Source: Nymphaea colorata
Taxonomy: Eukaryota > Streptophyta > Magnoliopsida > Nymphaeales > Nymphaeaceae
Length of the DNA: 64,000 nucleotides
Assembly (NCBI RefSeq): GCF_008831285.2
Contig: NC_045149.1
Span: forward strand, 21,033,035-21,097,034
Reading direction: 5' to 3'
The notes below the pieces were generated by a model that saw nothing but the letters and a program-made list of their open reading frames with translations, made no database searches and was not told the origin of the DNA. Positions 1-12,600 of the stretch are shown one piece after another. How positions within the stretch are numbered: position 1 is the stretch's first letter; each line of letters opens with the position of its first letter. The position numbers and the translations under genes were made by a program.

Positions 1-634
1 GTGTTTGTTTACAGGTTGCTTCATAGTTCTCTGTGTTATTCACAGCCACATTTTCATAAAGTTTTACTTCGTTGAATTAATTGACTTTTAAAAATCCTTG
101 TTTCTGTTTTACTTTTTACCTACAGGGGAACTGGTGGATAACACCTAAAACAATATTTACCCAGGGGCCTTTGATTACAATTTTACAGTAGATCCATTTT
201 GTGTTAGGCCTGATATATGTAAGCTTTCCCGTATCTTCTGGAATAGGGGAGATATATGATCATGTGCTTTGTCCTGTCAATGCTGTAATGTAAAAGATTA
301 ACTCTCATTTTGATGTAAGAATTATTTTGCTTATTGCTGATTTGTCTGTATTGTCACAAAAGTCAAACAATAGTTGACGCTTGTACAGATTTCCTATACT
401 GGTGTACAAGAATGAATAGTTGAAAAGCTTTGGTTAAGCTACATGTGCTTTCATGTGAGGGAAAAGGCTGCACGTATTTGTTGCTTTCCTTACAAATGAA
501 AGTGTAGATGACAGCAATTTACTGACCAGTATAAGTTGTTATGTACTCAAATCAGATCGAGGGTTTTTATTTGTTCATCTTCCCACTTGCATAATGGAGG
601 GTGGCCTGATTTTTTTGCTTTTTGTTAATTTCAG
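1..634 (+). other. Intron of the AAE19-like gene (window starts inside it)
   Basis: The sequence is AT-rich with stops in all frames and ends in a pyrimidine-rich acceptor, ttaatttcag, at 634. I looked for the exon preceding AFCRAL and found no credible coding segment, so the upstream exons are taken to lie outside the window. Confidence 0.6.
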
Positions 635-3600
635 GCTTTTTGTAGAGCTTTGATGGCCGAAAAAGTTATGGAGGATGATGATTTTTTCTCTCTGGGTGGG
701 AATTCAATGGCTGCTGCATATCTTGGACACATCTTAGGCATTGATATGAGGCTTATATACAGGTTTCCCAGCCCATCCAAAATATTGAAAGTTATGCTTG
801 ATCAGACCTTGCTTCCTGAAGATTCTTTTAAATTGGAAATTCAAAGTGAAAACCTGTCATCCACCCTAAACACAGAGACTCCTTCTCCCGTCAGTCATGA
901 TGTTCTCCCAGAATCAAGCCGTGTAGGTTCCAGAAGGGTTCATAGTTTGGAATCTGATTTAGGTGACACAGTACCAGTCAATGAAAAGAAGCAGCCTGCT
1001 CGCATTTGTAACTCTTTGGAGCTGGATGAAATTGTAGATGGAAAGCTTTTAATTGAGGATAGTGCTTGGATTTCAAGTATTCACTTAGCAACATCAGTTT
1101 CATTCAGCCGTTGTAATAAGATTACATTTGTTGAAGAGTCTGAACTAGGTGTTTTTCCTCAAATATCTGTTGAAATCGATGGGATGAACATCCGAAAGAT
1201 GCAAAGCCTGTGGAAAGTTAACCTGAACTCGTGCGTTGATGCATCTCCACTTGTCATCTCAATGCACGGGAATGTGTATTTATTCATCGGGGCACACTCA
1301 CACTTCTTTGTTTGTGTCAATGCCTTGAGGTATGTGGAACTATTTTTTCTCTTTAACTAGTGAGTTTTAAGAATGTGGTTCTTTTAATTTAGTCCCATAT
1401 TATATATATGTGCATGCCTACATTATATATATGATGTGTGTATGTACATGTATGCAGACTAGTATGTATATATGTATGGGTCTTATATGTAACTTGAGGT
1501 AAATATTTCATTTCATTTTTTGATAACTAGATCGTATTTTTGTTCTTTGTCTTTTTCCTTTTTTTGGATATAATAAAGATATTGCCCAAAGGGCATTAAT
1601 GTTAACTATTTTTCTAGCGGTCGGGAGTGCCCGATCGGGGGCGGAGCCAAGGTAGGGCGGGCGCGCATGGGCCCTGGCCCTACCTCAATATATTTTTTTT
1701 AATTTTACATGTAAATTTAAAAAAAATCACTTGTTTTATATAAAATTTTTGAAAAATGAGCGGAGCCAAGGTAGGGCCTGCATGGGCCCTGGCCCCACCT
1801 CAATATATTTTTTTTAATTTTACATGGAAATTTTTAAAAATTTCACTTGTTTTATATAAAAATTTTGAAAAATGATATTTCGGCCCTAGTCAAAATTTAG
1901 AAACTTTAATTCGGCTCCCCTCATGAAAAATTTCTGGCTCCGCCCCTGTGTCCGGTGGCTACATAACTAGTTTGTACTCGAAGAAATGAACATCTCAATG
2001 TTGCTGCCAAGTAGATTGTACTGCGAGACAAAGGTGCTATATGCATTCCCAATGGCCACAGTTTCCATGAAAGAATGAAGAGAAACCATTTCTAAGGAAT
2101 CACACTCACTTCCATGTGTGATGTCCAAGTATCAAATTGTTGATTCTTTTCACCAAGCGTCTTCTAGATCTCTATTTTATATTTTTCATTGGAGAACCTC
2201 TAGGTGGTGATGGTGTGAGTTTGGGGCTAAGTCACATGGATACTTCATTAAGGTCCTTGTACACATGTCGCCATACTGCAAAGTGGGTAATCAGATACAC
2301 TTGGGTACTTTTTTGGATCAAAACTTATGCAAACTGCTTACTTTTACTTGATTGAGCTTGTTTCTAACTCAGGTTTCATTTTGTTTTTACGTGTTATTGG
2401 TCATTAACATGCTCTGTGTTTATTTACACTACTTGTTTATTTAAATGTTGCTTTCATTTTGATTTTCTTGTGTTATTTTGCATATATACATATATATACA
2501 CCATGTTAGAACCCCATACCTCCATTTTTTGAAATTTCCATGCCCGTGCCCAAACCCATACCCGTGCCCATGTGACTCCAGTTGGGGGGTTATGTGTGCA
2601 TGCCTATGATAGGCGGGTGTGCATCTCTCTACTAATATGTATGTATATTATCATGCTATAACATATATTTTGTGTATATCTTGATGTAAATAGTTTTCTT
2701 CTTCTTTTCTTTAGATTTTTCTCTGTTATGTAATGATGTAATTATTTCCATTTTTTTGTGTTTATACTTTTCTGTTTCCATATCTAAATCGTAGAAGGGG
2801 TCCTTTCTCTTTTACCTGAAAGATATATAAAAACTTTTAATGAAATTGGGTAGTGGTCAGCTTGTATGGGAGGTCAGTTTGGCGGGAAGAGTAGAGTGCT
2901 CGGCTGCAATTACTGAAGACTTTTCTCAGGTTTGTCTCGACTAAACTTTTGATGGGTACATCTGTATGACAAAAAAAGTTTGCCATTTGGTTGACATTTT
3001 CTTCTAATATTTGAATAGTTAGAGTCCATTTTCTTGTTCCGATGTGTTTTCTTCTTGTAGGTTATTGTTGGATGTTATAGAGGAAATGTGTATTTTCTTG
3101 ATTTCATGACAGGAAGCATTTTTTGGACTTTCGAAACTGGTGGTGAGGTATGTATGTTGATTCCTATTGTTATCAATTATAGATTTGCTTTGGTGTTTGT
3201 ATTTTTGTTTTTGAGGTTTATGGCATTTACTCATAGTTTTATTTGGTTATTTCTTCATCAGAAGCTTAAGAAACATCAAAATACGAAGTTGATTTCTTGG
3301 TCTATAGCTGACAGGGGATGGGTCATTGTAGATAAGGCCTGTTGTGATTGTCTACAAATAATCATGATAAATCTTTGCATTGTTAGTTTTTGAGAAGTGT
3401 AATGGAGAAAAAAGTTTGGAAACTTTTCATTGATGCTCAAGTTGCTGCAAAGATATGAATTTTCCTAAGTTCTTCTTACATAAAGTTCTGGTAATCCAAG
3501 CCCCATATGCTTGTTTGTTCTCTGAATTTGGAAGAGGAATAATATCAGGGGCTAAAGCTGTGTCGCATATGGTCAAGACTCAAGAGAAGATAAAAAGAAG

Positions 3601-6600
3601 TTTGTGTTGCTCAATCAATATTTCAGGATTTGAATGACTATAGAAAATTAGCACAATCAAGTTTAATTGAGGTGTCATTTTAGATAATGCCTGTTATGAT
3701 TGTCTACTGAAGGATCATGATAGAACTTTGGCAGCATTAGTTCCTGAGATATATAATGGAGAAAGAAGTTTGGAGACTTCTCATTGAAGCTTAAGGTTGC
3801 TGCAACATGGATTTTCTTGAGGTTCTTCTTGCATAAAGTTCTGGCGATCCAAGCTCCATATGACTTGCCTTGTCTATTAATTCAAAAGAGCAAAAATATC
3901 GTAGGCTAAAGCATGTGTCATGGATGATCAGAGGATGACAGGAAGTTTATCTCTTTCAATCGATATCCCAAGTTTTACATGACTGTAGAGCATTAGCAAA
4001 ATTCAGTTTAGTATGAATCAGAATCGACTGATGTAAGGAGTGCAACAACCATGCGGAAACCAGGCTGTAAATGTCGAATGGAACTTTATATGCATTTTTG
4101 TGATTGTAGCAAAGATCCTCAAATCAGTTAGTGCTAGAGAAGATAATTAATGATTCAGCATCATTTTTCTTGTTTGCTTGTTGATTGACAATGTGAAAGT
4201 GTTCTTGTAGATCCAATGTTCATCTCTTCATTGCTCGTTCTGTGCTCAACCTCTTAAAGTTCCTTAGTTTCTTAGCTGCTATTTGTCTAATGTTACCCCT
4301 ACCAATTGAAGGTCAAATCACAGCCGGTTGTGGACTCATCAAGGAGTATAGTATGGTAATTTTTCTGGTACAATTGCTTCTTATATGCGAATGGTTTTAA
4401 CTATTTTTGGTCTTTATCATGGTGGAAGTTCTTTTTGCAAACTTTTAGGCGTCTGATTCTTGAGCTTTTGGTGTGGAAGCATGTGTTTGTCCAATATTTG
4501 AAGCAAGTGGCAGTCAGGCTGTAGTTCTGTTTTCTTTCCTTTTTTTTAAAGAAAAAATATTTTTCATTCAACTTGAAGATAAAGATCATTGGATGTTCTA
4601 AATGCAGGTGCGGATCCTATGATCATAATTTGTATGCACTGGACTATAAAAATCATTGCTGTCTTTCAAAGATTTTCTGTGGGGGAAGCATTTATGGTAC
4701 CCCTTCTATTGACATGGTACTTCATGTTTTGGATACGATTCACCTAGACCTTTTCTGTTTTTGATATCTTAGGAAGATTATTTCACATCCTTGTCTTAAT
4801 TTTTATTGCAGGTGCGCACTATACTTTATGTAGGATCAACTAGTGGGAGAGTTACAGCTGTATCTCTGCAGGTATAGCTGCAATACTGTTCAAAATTGGA
4901 CATAAAAAATAATGGGGTTGTCAAAGGCAAAAATTGGACATAAACAATAATGGGGTTGTCAAAGGCAAAAATTGGACATAAGCAATAATGGGGTTGTCAA
5001 AAGCATACTTAACCTCAAGTAGGGCTCACATCTTAGCTGGACAACTAGGCTAGCTGTTTCTAGGTGACCTGCCACATGAAAGTGCTTAGACCGTCTGCTT
5101 AAGTCGCATAGGCATCTCGAAGTGTAGGTCTTTTTTCTTTACATCCTAGATATTTTCTTGTTCTTAGGCAATATTGGGGTGGATTTTTTCGTTTTCTTTT
5201 CCTCCTCTTCTCCTTCTTGTTGTTGTTATTATCATTATCATCCATTGAAGTTTTTTTTTTTCTTTTTGTTATTTTTTTATACATATTTCTTTTCCTCATT
5301 CTTTTTGATGTTGTATGTGATTTTATGTTGGAAGAAAGCGCATGTGTGAACTTTTTCTTGTTTATTCGAATTATAGTGGGCTGTTGGTTTTACAACAGGC
5401 AATACTAATATGGAAGCTATGATTTTGTTGAGGATTTGTATTCCTGCTTTTGAAAAATTAAGTTATTAAAATTTAGGTTTTTAGAGATTAGAAATAGAGA
5501 TTTAGCAATTGGTATTTAATAAATTAAAAGATTTAGTGTTTCTTTAACATTGTATACGTGCTTTTTTTAATGCTGTATGACCCATTACGATGCATTTATT
5601 TTATGTAGCATCACTATGAAGAAAAATAATGTGGTACACCTTGAAACTAGTTTCAGGGATGCAGCTATACCATAGCAGTGTAATTTATGATACATCCTTC
5701 ATATCGCACTTTTCAGTCAATACAGGTTGTAGGTTGTAACTTATATTTCACACTTCCAAAATATAAAAAAAGTGTGAAAAGAGTTTTTTTTTTAAAAAAA
5801 AAAATTAAAGTTACTTAAATTTCTTAAGGTTGAATATTACGTTGGACATGAAAAGCATTATTTCACATTTTAAGTTAAAAAAAATAAAATTTAAGGCTGA
5901 TTTTATGCAATCAAAATAGAGATTTGGTGGTTTTCCTTACAAAAGCCTACGCTTGTTCTGAAAAATAGTAAATAAAAATTCAAATTTTGCTACCATAATT
6001 TGCTTAAAATCTCCAAGGCATAACTCAGATAATGAAAACATATTTGTTTTGATACCCATTTAAGTATGGGGAGTAATTTAAGTGGTCATTTTAGTATTTC
6101 TAAAGAAAGCATCCATGATGTCTGTTTTTTTTAGTGCAATTCATGTTTTTATAGTTGTATTTTTTTCCTAATTTCCCTATTATTTTATTTTTTTTATATT
6201 GTTTGAAATTCTTTTGTGAACTTAATACTAAAAAATTTAAACATGTGATTGTGCGTTGTGTATTTAACTTTGGACAGAACCACTATGGGTTAAGTTGCAA
6301 ATTTTTACAAGATTGATATGAAATTCAAACTTAAGCTGAGGAATGCTTCAGTTTTATTGTTGATTGATTCCAATTTACAACTAGGCTCAACTCACTGCGT
6401 AGGCTGTGCCTTCCACTTTTTGACAACATAGGTCAGTTGTGGTATCTCTAGCAGCCTGGCTTCAGATTTTGATTGTTAACTTTTCAAGTTCATATTTGAT
6501 TATTATTTTCTGCTCTCTAAATTAAGTTCATTAAATTGCTGTTTGTTGATTTTTTTTCCTTATTCTTGTAATTGTGTCTTATTTATAGTCCACTCAAATA

Positions 6601-9600
6601 TCCCAATTGCAAATGTCCAGCCACTGTTTGTTGTTTTTGATACATTTTATTGTCATGATTTTGTATCCTAATTTGTCAAATGAATCTTTTCTACATTTAT
6701 TTGTTGTAGGGTTTGCCATTTCATATAAAGTGGCAGTATGAATCTGGAGCACCAATTTTCGCATCTTCTTCTATCAACCCTTCAAATGGAAATGGTATCC
6801 AAATAACAGCTTCATACTACATAATAATCTGCAGTTGGAGAGCTCTCTCATTATACTGAATAAACAATTCTTATCTGTATATTTCCACTTATCTGTTAAG
6901 TTATTAACTTGTATAGATGTGATATTTTGGTTTTCAGTTATTTTCTGCTTGGTGAATGGAAGGATTGTTGCTTTGGATTCAGCTGGGTCCATTGTGTGGA
7001 AAGTAAGCCATGCACCATTTCCTTGTTAATATTGGATTAATTTTGAGTTTGGGTCATATCATGTTTGAATAGAAAGCGAAGTTGCTGATTTGTTCCCCAA
7101 AGGCCTAACAGAATATCAATTTTGATCTTTGAGGAATAAGTTGTCCCTATGTACAACTTTAGGGAGGGTTATGTTAGCGTATGGGGATCGGGTCTGTTCA
7201 GACCCGATCCATTCTCCTTATATCCACACGCCTAAAGTTACTAGGCGGTGGCTCTCTTGTAATATTTTATAATTTTATGTACAAATCTGTTGTAACCTAT
7301 TAGGGTTATTCTTTTAATTAAAAGATTAAGGAACACATGGCTGTGTTAAGCCGGCTGCTCCTTTTCCTCCATCGTCTTCTTTCATCCTCTCCTCTCAATA
7401 TATCTGTTTTGCATACGGAGAGACGAGTACTTTGTGAAGATTCTTACATGGTATCAGAGGCAGGTTGCATCGTCCTCCGGTGAGTGATTTCAGTTTGATG
7501 TGATTAGCCCTAATCTGCCCTACATTCTTTCTTTTCTGGCGTGGTCATCCCTCTTTTCAGTTTCTGCCCTAAATCTTGCGTGATTTGCCCTAATCGTTGT
7601 GCCCTAATTTTCTCATCGTTTTGCCCTAATTTCTGTCGTTGCCCTAAATCAATTATGGATCAGCCGACTCCCTCTCTTCTATCTTCTAGCTTTCTCTCCC
7701 AACTTATTTCTCAAAAGCTGAATCATAGTAACTATTTGACTTGGAAACGTCAAATAGTCCCTTTTATTAAAAGTCATAGACTCTACGGGCATATCGATGG
7801 GACCACTCCAGCACCTCCTATGTATATTGACCGTGAAGTGAAGAAGACCGTAGTGGGAGATCAAGCTGCTGGGGCTGCGGCTATGAGTGAAATCAGATTT
7901 GAATATGAAACCATTACTGAAAATAATCCTGAGTATGAAGCTTGGCTGGCTCACGACCAGTCCCTTGTTGCCTATATTACTTCTACTTTGTCAGAGGAAG
8001 TATTAGGAGGTATTGATGATGATTTAACAGCCCTAGAGTTGTGGTCTACCCTTGCCACCACGTATTCTCAAGTATCCGAAGCACGTTTTCTGCAGTTAAG
8101 AAGGCAATTTCAGGACATCAAGCGTGGGACGCGTACTGTTTTGGAATATTTGAATGAAATTAAAAGTGTAAGTGATCAACTTGCTGCCATTGGACATCCC
8201 GTCAGCGACAAGGACAAAGTGCAACAAGCCTTGAGTGGACTGGGAACAGATTTTGATATTTTTTGCACAGCCTTGGAAGTCCTACCTATTCTTCCATCTT
8301 TCGAAGATCTCAAGGTTAAGTTATTCCAACACGAAGCTAGTCGTGTTCAGCGACAGAATTTGATTCCTTCCAACAGTCACAATGTACTGATCACAGGGAC
8401 ACATGCATTGCAAGGGAATCGCACTCGTACTTGGATTCCTCAGGCAGGAATGGGAAGAGGGATTCTCCCAACACCACAGGGCATGAACACTACTTCTGCC
8501 ACATCTAGAAGGGTTCCGACTTGTTTCTATTGCAACAAGAGGGGGCATGTAAAGTTAGAATGTTGGCACAACCCGCAGAACAAAAATAATCAGATTAGAC
8601 GTGAGAACAAGGCAGCAGCAGGGTCAGCTTCATCATCATCTGGATCTAATGTTTCAGCAGACGTACAACAACTCCTCATGACAGCCCTGTCTAAGCTTCA
8701 TTTGAAACAAAACGAGCAAGGAGAATGGTATGTGGACTCTGGAGCAGCAGCTCATGTTACTGGTGACGCAGGTAATCTCTCTAGTGCTCTCCCTTATTTA
8801 GATAAAGGCTCAGTTGTCATGGGAGATGGTTCCCATCACACAATATCACACATTGGAAATGTACAAATTTCTATAGGCTCTTCTTCGATTCCATTAAAGA
8901 ATGTTCTTGTTGTTCCAAGTGTCAAGAAAAATATTATTTCAGTGTCCAAGCTTATTGATGATACTCAATCCTCTGTTGAATTCACACCCTCTTCTGTTTA
9001 TGTCAAGGATGCTCGAACCAAGAAGACATTCGCTGAGGGCACTCGCAAAGGAGATATGTATGTCCTTGAAGGAGCTCCACAGATGTCAAAATCTCACCTT
9101 TCCGATTCATGTTTTCCAAGTCATAGTGAAGTCAATGTCACAGAGTATAATAAACCATCCATTTGGCATGGTCGGTTAGCTCATTGTAGTCAATCTTTTG
9201 TTCGAAATCTTGTTGCAGACGGGCTCTTAGATAAGTCCAGTCTGAGTTTTGTCAGTGAGTCCAGCATGTGCTCGAGTTGTCATATCTGTAAGAGCCATGC
9301 CCTTCCTTTTCAATTAATAAATAAAAGAGCTCCAAAGGTTTTTGACACTATATATTCTGATGTTTGGGGGCCTGCTCCAATTCCTTCTTCTTCTGGGAGT
9401 AGATACTATGTCATTTTTGTTGATTCATATTCCCGATATACTTGGATCCATTTCATGAAACACAAATCAGAAGTTTTTCGCTTATTCACTCAATTTCATG
9501 CCTTGGTTCAAAATAAATACTCCAGTAATATTGTGCATTTTCAATGTGATGGTGGTGGTGAATTTATTTCTAATGAATTTACTGAGTACTTACTAGATAA

Positions 9601-12600
9601 TGGGATCACTAGACAAATTTCATGTCCGCATACACCTCAGCAAAACGGAATTGCTGAAATGAAACATAGGCATATTGTTGAAAGTGCACTTAGCATGATG
9701 CATGAAACAGACTTACCTATGACATTGTGGACCGAGGCTTTCCATATGGCTGTACATGTTATAAATCGATTGCCATTGGCTTTGCTTGATGGAAAATCAC
9801 CATTTTTTCTTTTATACCAAGAGCAGCCACGTTATGAGGAGTTGCGTGTTTTTGGATGTGTGTGCTATGTGCATGTTGATGTTTCCTTGCGAAACAAATT
9901 TCAAGATCGTGCTGTTTTATGTAGATTTATAGGGTATGTAGAAAATTACAAGGGTTATAGGTGTTACAACCCTAAAACTGGGCGTGTACATATTTCACGG
10001 CATGTTGTCTTTGATGAGAACATGTTACAGGATCCCAAGGCTACTTCTGTGATACTCAAGGACAAAAATGAAGTTTATGATACTTGGCTTCATGCTGAAA
10101 TCTTAAGACAAGGGGCAGCAATGTTGACTGAGCACAATGAGCAAGTTGTTAATGAGCCTGAGACATCTGTAAGTAGTTCCTTGAGCAGCACTACTTCCTT
10201 GGACAGCATGCCTTCATCTTCTCAGCCCAGTGAGCCACCTATGCATAATCGGTTCTCAGGCCTAGTGTATTCTAGGCGATCAGTTCCTACTACAGTTCCA
10301 CGCCAATCACAACGCGTGCGACATCCTATTGATAGATGGGTGAGCTATAACAGTTTTTCTTTGGATTTTCAGCTGTTTATGACAGAAGTCAGCAAAAAGG
10401 TGGAACCAACATCTTATCACAATGCGAGTAAGGAAAAATGTTGGGTTGAAGCTATGAATAAGGAAATGGCAGCCTTGCATGAATGTCAGACTTGGCAGAT
10501 TGTCCCTCGTCCAGCTGATAAGAATGTTGTGGGATCCAAATGGGTTTATAAACTGAAATATAAACCAGATGGTAGCATTGATCGGTATAAAACACGACTT
10601 GTGGCGTGCGGTTTCACTCAGCAATATGGGGAAGATTATGATGAAACATTCAGTCCAGTCATCAAGATGGGAACAATCCGTGTGATTATTTCTCTTGCAG
10701 TCTCGTATGGATGGCCTCTCTATCAGTTAGATGTCAAAAATGCTTTTCTTCATGGAATTCTTAAGGAAGAGGTATACATGGAGCAACCTCCCGGCTACAC
10801 TGCTCATGATTCTCAAAAATGGGTTTGCAAATTACACAAGTCTCTATATGGGTTGAAGCAAGCTTCTAGGTCATGGTTTGATCGTTTTTCTCATCACATA
10901 CAACAAGTTGGTTTTCTCCGAAGCTCTCTCGATCATTCTTTGTTTATCTATCGCACTGGAGAAGCTACCACCTGGTTACTTATCTATGTTGATGATATTG
11001 TTATAACTGGGAATTCTTCTTCACATATATCTTATGTTAAAGGTATGTTGAAGCAAGAATTCAAGATGAAGGATCTGGGAGAATTACGATATTTTTTGGG
11101 TGTTGAACTTGACAGGACAAATGATAGTTTGACTCTTACACAACACAAGTATACCCTTGATGTTTTGGACAGGGCAGGTATGACTAATTGCAAACCCATC
11201 ACTACCCCCAGTGTTCTGAATACTAAATTGACTGCATCTGATGGAACTGCTGCATATTCCAATCCCACATTCTATCGCAGCATTGTTGGTATGTTACAAT
11301 ATCTTACCTTTACTCGCCCAGACATAGTATATGCTGTAAATCAGATTTCTCAGTTCATGCATGCACCCACTGAAGGACATATGGATGCTGCTAAGCGGAT
11401 CCTACGGTATCTCAAAGCTACTCTTGGAGATGGACTAGTCTACACCAAATGTTCCAATGTTTCTCTTGGACATAGCATATATACATATACTGATGCCGAC
11501 TGGGCAAGCGATCCCGATGACCGACGATCAGTTTCAGGTTTCTGTCTCTTTCTTGATTCTAATCTCATTTGTTGGAGCAGTAAAAAGCAGCGTGCTGTTG
11601 CACGATCTAGCACTGAGGCAGAGTATAGAGCAATGGCTGCAGGGACGGCTGAAGCGTCATGGTTACGTCATTTACTTGGGGAGCTCAATCTTCCTATTGT
11701 TCGGTCATCATTACTATGTGACAATCAAAGTGCGATAAAAATTGCTTTCAATCCCATTTTGCATAATCGCACCAAACATATAGAGATTGATCAACATTTC
11801 ATTCGTCAGAAGGTTGAAGAAGCCGAGATCTTGCCTACTTATATATCCACCAATGAACAGATAGCTGATCTTTTTACCAAAGGTCTCACAGGGCAGCATT
11901 TTTGGGATTTGAAGAACAAGTTGTGCATGATCAAATCTCATGCACAACTTGAGGGGAGCTGTTAGCGTATGGGGATCGGGTCTGTTCAGACCCGATCCAT
12001 TCTTCTTATATCCACACGCCTAAACTTACTAGGCGGTGGCTCTCTTGTAATATTTTATAATTTTATGTACAAATCTGTTGTAACCTATTAGGGTTATTCT
12101 TTTAATTAAAAGATTAAGGAACGCAGGGCTGTGTTAAGCCGGCTGCTCCTTAAGTTAGGGTGGAGGGCTGGCCTCTTCCTTTTGTGTGCAGTTTTTTCTG
12201 CCCTTCCTATTTTCTGCTGATCTAGGACTGTGGTGTTATCATCAGGATCTGAGATTCAAAATTCTTTTACATGCAGAAATGCATACACAATTTAACATAT
12301 GTATCTCAGCTTGGGAAATGACAAAGGATTATAATACCGTGGACATATAACAAAAAAGTACAACTATGCTCAATCTAGAACATGTCTCCATAAGTAAATG
12401 TAAAGCAGCTCTTGTGACTTGCATCAAGATAATAAGGCCAACTAGCAAGTAGACATGTAGAAAAGGCATCCATTTAGTAATCAAATGATTAAAGTGCCAA
12501 AGAATTTCAAGGAAAATATTTAATTTTTCATGATTTAACAAATGTGTACATGTAAATGTGAGGTAAGTTCCACCCCTTAGTCATGTTATGTCTTTTGTTA

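Larger units (their letters stand above)
7172..12151 (+). mobile_element. Ty1/copia LTR retrotransposon in an intron of the AAE19-like gene
   Basis: The element is about 4.98 kb and lies in the same orientation as its host gene, inside intron 7003-12880. It has a 277-bp 5' LTR (TGTTAGCG ... TTCTTACA), a Met-tRNA primer site, one long gag-pol frame in the copia order (integrase before reverse transcriptase), a purine tract, and a 3' LTR cut off after 192 bp. Comparing the shared 192 bp of the LTRs by eye gives 4 substitutions and no indels (about 2 percent), so insertion was recent. The truncated 3' LTR removes the expected target-site duplication, and none can be shown. Confidence 0.93.

Noticed and set aside
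1-634. Candidate upstream exon of the AAE19-like gene near ttttacctacag
   Set aside because: The bases after the acceptor do not give a frame resembling the carrier-domain lead-in, and no matching donor is present.
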